Part shown: in pieces, positions 32,501 to 37,565 of the stretch
Position numbering within the stretch: position 1 is the stretch's first letter
Layout: every line of letters begins with the position of its first letter
DNA from: Muribaculaceae bacterium
Lineage (GTDB): Bacteria; Bacteroidota; Bacteroidia; Bacteroidales; Muribaculaceae
Reading direction: 5' to 3'
NCBI GenBank assembly: GCA_023666885.1
Contig: JAMPBB010000011.1
Location: forward strand, 1-37,565
Length of the DNA: 37,565 nucleotides
Notes under the pieces: model-generated
What the model was told of the DNA's origin: nothing
What the model saw: the letters and a program-made list of their open reading frames with translations, nothing else
Database searches by the model: none
Made by a program: the position numbers and the translations under genes

Positions 32501-33871
32501 TCAGTCAGCGGATGAAGCTTCCTTTATCCAACCTTCATGCTGGAACTCACAGTTGCGCCAGCCGTCCTCAATACGTACATAGGTATCAGCTATCTTCTTG
32601 GTGAGCCACTTGCGTATCAAGGCATTGCGCTGCGAGTCCTCATACATGTCCTTGATAGTCTGATAGTCATCGGACATATTGGCCTTGTGGCCGTCTATAC
32701 GGTTGGTGAGCTTGACTATTGACACTACCTCACGGTTCAGCTTGGGGTCAATCATGACAAAGGGCTTCGACACGCCGCCTATGGCCAAAGTGTCAACGGC
32801 CTTGGCTACTTCCTGAGGCAGCTCCGACATTTCAAATCGGGTATCGCCGGTATTGGTGTTCACCATCTGCCCGTGGTTATTGCGGGTGTCCTTGTCATTT
32901 GACACTACAGCGGCCTCTTCAAAAGTGAACTTCTTCTTATCCACCATATCCGTGCGGATAGAGTCAAGACGCGCCATGGATTCATTAAGCTCATTCTCGC
33001 TCACACGCGGACGCAGGAGTATGTGGCGCGTGTTCACGCGGTCGCCTCGCTTCTCCACGAGCTGTATTATATGGTAGCCGTACTGGCTCTCCACTATTTT
33101 CGACACCTTCTTGGGATCGTTCAGATTGAAAGCTACAGCGGCGTATTCAGGGTCAAGTGTACCGCGCCCCATAAATCCGGTTTCACCGCCACGCACAGCT
33201 GTGCCCTGGTCATCGGAGTACAGGATGGCAAGTGTGGAAAAATCATCCGATCCACGGTTTACACGGTCAGCATAGTCGCGCAGACGGGCCTTTATATCAT
33301 CTATCTCCTGACGGGGCACTACGGGGTGCAGGGTTATTATCTCCACCTCCACTTTCAGAGGCACGAAAGGCACGCTGTCCTTCGACAGGCGGTCATAGTA
33401 CTTGCGTACATCGCTCGGAGTGGCCTTTACGCCCTCGGTAATGTTTCGCTGCACTTCGCGCACACGGTATTCGTTGCGTATCATGTCGGCCATGGAGCTG
33501 CGCATCTCTGAGTACGGCTTACGGAAATATTCCTCCACTTTCTCGCGGCTTCCGAGCTGGCTCACATAGAAATTCATCTGTGCGTCCACCTGATTCTGCA
33601 CCATTGACTCTGACACCTCCACCGTGTCAAGTTCGGCCTGATGGAGATATAGCTTCTCAATGGCAAGCTGTTCGGGTATAATGCAGTAAGGGTCGCCCGG
33701 GAGGTCCGCCTTCTCATACTGCATATTGTTGTATCGTTCTTCTATTTCCGATTTCCATATAGGCTGGTCGCCTATCACCCACGCTACTTCTTCTATCACA
33801 TTAGTCTGGGCACACACTATCATGCCTGCGGCCAGAGGGAGCAGCGCTGCTGCTAATTTTCTCATTTTCAT
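32501..33871 (-). CDS. SurA-like periplasmic peptidyl-prolyl isomerase
   Basis: Periplasmic chaperone/isomerase of 456 residues. After the signal peptide (ending VCAQ near residue 22) comes a SurA-type N-terminal helical domain (VIEEVAWVIGDQPIWKSEIEERYNN), then two parvulin domains: residues about 170-275 (VEIITLHPVVPR; GGETGFMGRGTLDPEYAAVAFNL; ESQYGYHIIQLVEKRGDRVN) and about 283-390 (TRHILLRPRVSE, then a shorter second copy). SurA relatives escort unfolded outer-membrane barrels, which suits the OstA-like neighbour. Confidence 0.9.
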   Translation of the reverse strand: MKMRKLAAALLPLAAGMIVCAQTNVIEEVAWVIGDQPIWKSEIEERYNNMQYEKADLPGDPYCIIPEQLAIEKLYLHQAELDTVEVSESMVQNQVDAQMNFYVSQLGSREKVEEYFRKPYSEMRSSMADMIRNEYRVREVQRNITEGVKATPSDVRKYYDRLSKDSVPFVPLKVEVEIITLHPVVPRQEIDDIKARLRDYADRVNRGSDDFSTLAILYSDDQGTAVRGGETGFMGRGTLDPEYAAVAFNLNDPKKVSKIVESQYGYHIIQLVEKRGDRVNTRHILLRPRVSENELNESMARLDSIRTDMVDKKKFTFEEAAVVSNDKDTRNNHGQMVNTNTGDTRFEMSELPQEVAKAVDTLAIGGVSKPFVMIDPKLNREVVSIVKLTNRIDGHKANMSDDYQTIKDMYEDSQRNALIRKWLTKKIADTYVRIEDGWRNCEFQHEGWIKEASSAD

Positions 33872-33891
33872 GCTGAATGGATATTCAAGCC

Positions 33892-33899
33892 CAAAATTA
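33892..33899 (-). promoter_or_regulatory. -7 box for the SurA-like gene
   Basis: TAATTTTG on the minus strand matches TAnnTTTG, 20 bases before the ATG at 33871. No distal TTTG lies at the proper spacing, so the gene may also be read from upstream. Confidence 0.35.
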
Positions 33900-33946
33900 G
33901 TATTTTTTGCCTATTTGCATCATTAATGAATGTAAAAAATGCTCAT

Positions 33947-35857
33947 TCATCGTGAATATTTGTCACGAAGAGCTTTAAGCGTCTTTTCATTCACCTTTAC
34001 CCGGTATGTGCGGCGCAGCTTGTCAAGCCACTCTTTTTCAAGTTCTTTCTGATAGTCCACGCTAAGCTGTCCCTTGACATCGGCTGCCTCCTCTGGCTGC
34101 GCTATTATACGGTAGCGGAACGGCAGGAATGCGTTCCATCGCCCTACTGCTTTAGGATGCGGGCCTCCGAACGCCACATAGTCAATCACGGCATTGGCTC
34201 CGGTGGCAGCGAGTACGCGCTCCACCTTAGCGTCAGTGCCGAAACGCTTACGCAGCTCCACGGTGAGGGAGTCGTCAGGCACATTACCTTCATTCAGGTA
34301 TGCTCGTGCCGCCTCAGCCACGGAATCGTTCTCGGCCATAATGAGATAGCCTTTGTAACGAGGCTTGTCCCAAGTGTACTCATTGCGGTGAGCCTCGTAA
34401 TAGCGCTCCAAACCTTGCGGGTCACGGTTCGGCTTGTCCCACACTTCATTGTTGCTTATCTCATACAGGAGCAGCCCGTCATGATACTCATTAAGCAAAT
34501 TGGCATAGGATGGCTCCTCGCGCACCAAATCAGCCCGGGCGCAGGAGCGCGCCAATTCATTGAGCTTATACTCCACAGCCGAACGGAACACCTCGGCCAG
34601 CTTGTCGGCCGGCACATTGAACTGTATCAGAGAGGCGGCATCGCCCACAGTAAGCTCATGCGAGCATCCTGACGCTATAACATCGCCACATTCGCGCAGG
34701 CGGGTAAGGGCGGCGCGTACATCACCGCCACTTTCCGCTATCAGAGCATCAGCCTTGTTCATGACATCCTGCTTAGCTTCTATGCCGTAGCGCTCGCGAT
34801 ACTGCTGAGTGGCACGCCTCGAAGCCATTACGCTGCGTTCATCACGCGCCATGAGTTCATCTATAGCTTTGCGCGAATCCTCGAAAGTACCTGTCCGGCG
34901 GCTACCCTCCTTCAGAATCAGATGATAGCCATATGAGGTGCGTACAGGGGCGGATATTTCGCCATCGGAAAGGCTGAAAGCAGCTGCCTCAAACTCGGGC
35001 ACCATGCGTCCGGCACCGAACCAAGGGAGGTCGCCACCGTTCTTCGTACCTGACGGATCCTCCGTTTCACGCATGGCCGTTTCGCTGAAGTCAGCGCCGT
35101 TTTTAAGGGCAGTGTATATGGAATCAATCTGCTGAAGCTTGCGCAGCGTATCCTCGGGTGCCAGATTTTGTGTGAGCTTCAGTATGTGGCGCACCTTTAC
35201 TTCTCCACGGTCATCACGCTCACCGTTCACTTTTATGATATGCAGTCCGAACCGGGTGCTGAACACGGGCGACAGTTCACCTATGGATGTGTCATAAGCC
35301 TTTTCCTCAAAAGCATACGGGTACATACCGGCGGATATGAATCCTATATGCCCGTGGTTCATTTTAGCGGACGGATCCACCGAATACGCATCGGCCAGTT
35401 CCGCGAAGTCAGATCCGGATGCCAGCAGTGCGTGCAGGCTGTCGGCAAGAGCGCGATTGTCTGAATTGAGCATTATGTGGCTTATGTCACGGTTCTTAAG
35501 CATATGGCTGTATGTAACGAGGGCTATACTGTCGTCCACCGCTTTTACACGCATATAAGGATCTGCAAGCTCTCCGGCATAACGTTCCATCTCCTCACGG
35601 AATGAGGCCGTGGTGTCAAGCCCGGCAGCCTCGGCGGCAGCCACCTTAAGCTTGTAGTCCGTAAACATCTTCATGTATTCATCCACGCTCTGCGGCTGTT
35701 GCTGCTGGGCATTGTTCTTGTTGAAGAGATATTCAAACTCACTCTGCGGCACATCTTTCCCGCCCACGGTCATCAACACCGGATCCGGAGCGGCACCTAA
35801 GGCCGCAAAAATGGCGGCACTAACGCCGGCTATGGTCAAAAGTACGTTCTTACTCAT
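33947..35857 (-). CDS. Parvulin-type peptidyl-prolyl isomerase, two PPIC domains
   Basis: Exported foldase of 636 residues with a signal peptide (ending LGAAPD near residue 24). Two PPIC rotamase domains are visible: about 125-215 (SHIMLNSDN; AKMNHGHIGFISAGMYPYAFEEKAYD; STRFGLHIIKVNGERDDRG) and about 222-320 (VRHILKLTQNL; NGGDLPWFGAGRMVPEFEAAAFSLSDG; RTSYGYHLILKEGSRR). The C-terminal half (about 350-636) is a helical substrate-binding-like region with no known motif. It resembles PpiD/SurA-type chaperones of outer-membrane proteins. A candidate terminator stands between it and guaB. Confidence 0.9.
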   Translation of the reverse strand: MSKNVLLTIAGVSAAIFAALGAAPDPVLMTVGGKDVPQSEFEYLFNKNNAQQQQPQSVDEYMKMFTDYKLKVAAAEAAGLDTTASFREEMERYAGELADPYMRVKAVDDSIALVTYSHMLKNRDISHIMLNSDNRALADSLHALLASGSDFAELADAYSVDPSAKMNHGHIGFISAGMYPYAFEEKAYDTSIGELSPVFSTRFGLHIIKVNGERDDRGEVKVRHILKLTQNLAPEDTLRKLQQIDSIYTALKNGADFSETAMRETEDPSGTKNGGDLPWFGAGRMVPEFEAAAFSLSDGEISAPVRTSYGYHLILKEGSRRTGTFEDSRKAIDELMARDERSVMASRRATQQYRERYGIEAKQDVMNKADALIAESGGDVRAALTRLRECGDVIASGCSHELTVGDAASLIQFNVPADKLAEVFRSAVEYKLNELARSCARADLVREEPSYANLLNEYHDGLLLYEISNNEVWDKPNRDPQGLERYYEAHRNEYTWDKPRYKGYLIMAENDSVAEAARAYLNEGNVPDDSLTVELRKRFGTDAKVERVLAATGANAVIDYVAFGGPHPKAVGRWNAFLPFRYRIIAQPEEAADVKGQLSVDYQKELEKEWLDKLRRTYRVKVNEKTLKALRDKYSR

Positions 35858-35867
35858 TTCATTTCAC

Positions 35868-35915
35868 AAAAAAGCACGAATACATAACGCTCTTTACAGG
35901 TGCGTTATTATATTC
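35868..35915 (-). terminator. Candidate terminator/attenuator after guaB
   Basis: On the minus strand, an imperfect 12-bp stem (35902-35908 with 35884-35890, extended by 35911-35915 with 35878-35882 past a bulge), an 11-base loop and then six T residues (35868-35873) after a 4-base gap. It lies between the guaB stop and the next gene's ATG at 35857, so it may end the guaB message or attenuate read-through. Confidence 0.5.
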
Positions 35916-35935
35916 GCGCTCAATGATGTTATGGT

Positions 35936-37462
<1,527 letters not shown>

Positions 37463-37475
37463 TCACTCCGGTGCT

Positions 37476-37506
37476 TTTGTTTTTTCATGATGTGTAAGTA
37501 CCTTTG
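37476..37506 (+). promoter_or_regulatory. Rightward promoter leading out of the window
   Basis: TTTG (37476-37479), 19 bases, then TACCTTTG (37499-37506) match both boxes. Two further exact -7 boxes follow on the same strand: TAGATTTG (37515-37522) and TAAATTTG (37554-37561). They point to a gene divergent from guaB that begins past the right edge. Confidence 0.5.
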
Positions 37507-37565
37507 CGCTACCTTAGATTTGCAGCGGCAAACCAAAAGTGAAATAGAATCGATAAATTTGCAGT

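Noticed and set aside
31732..32604. 290-codon plus-strand frame opposite the OstA-like gene
   Set aside because: Composition mirrors the opposite strand and crosses the junction of two real genes; no start context or motif.

Overview
The window looks like a chromosomal segment of a Bacteroidales bacterium, probably close to Muribaculaceae (family level is inference). The signs are a complete type IX secretion (Por/Gld) core operon, a SusC-like TonB plug and barrel, a Spi/streptopain-type C10 protease, the alternative bacteroidete GlmU, an OstA-like protein, a prokaryotic HU-CCDC81/SPOR-type protein, and many promoters of the bacteroidete form TTTG-N19-21-TAnnTTTG. No rRNA, tRNA, integrase, transposase or CRISPR array was found.

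Layout. 1-5180 is the accessory part. It holds the 5' portion of a TonB-dependent receptor/outer-membrane barrel gene with a one-base frameshift in a G run, two tandem paralogous 188-residue barrel proteins (about 85% identical by hand alignment), a C10 cysteine protease lipoprotein, and two copies of a ~195-bp palindrome-rich intergenic element with terminal inverted repeats. 5181-10154 is metabolic: rfbC plus a zinc-ribbon membrane protein, divergent from a GlmU-like bifunctional enzyme, which converges on a ybaK-aroC-radical SAM operon. 10268-14420 (+ strand) carries a small barrel, a small DUF6582-like protein, a strong terminator, asd and a CPA2-type antiporter. 14423-21282 (- strand) is the type IX secretion operon porT-porP-gldK-gldL-gldM-gldN. 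21337-24787 has an ATP-grasp-like gene of unknown role converging on nitroreductase-DUF2520-kdsC-maf. 24918-27362 is a GH95 fucosidase-type enzyme standing alone. 27477-37414 (- strand) is guaB, two parvulin-type prolyl isomerases, an OstA-like protein, mutL and an HU/SPOR protein.

How the genes work together. Much of the segment serves the cell envelope. PorP/T and GldKLMN build the secretion machine, the two parvulins and the OstA-like protein fit outer-membrane protein and LPS assembly, kdsC and rfbC feed LPS sugar synthesis, and GlmU-like makes UDP-GlcNAc. The rest is amino-acid and nucleotide housekeeping (aroC, asd, guaB, maf), translation quality control (ybaK) and mismatch repair (mutL).

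The most unusual material is non-coding: the paired palindromic elements that bracket the protease and one barrel paralog, and an alternating set of ATCTAAC motifs upstream of the protease promoter. Most promoters are called from motif matches only, and start sites were chosen by conserved N-termini, signal peptides and ATGA-type overlaps.
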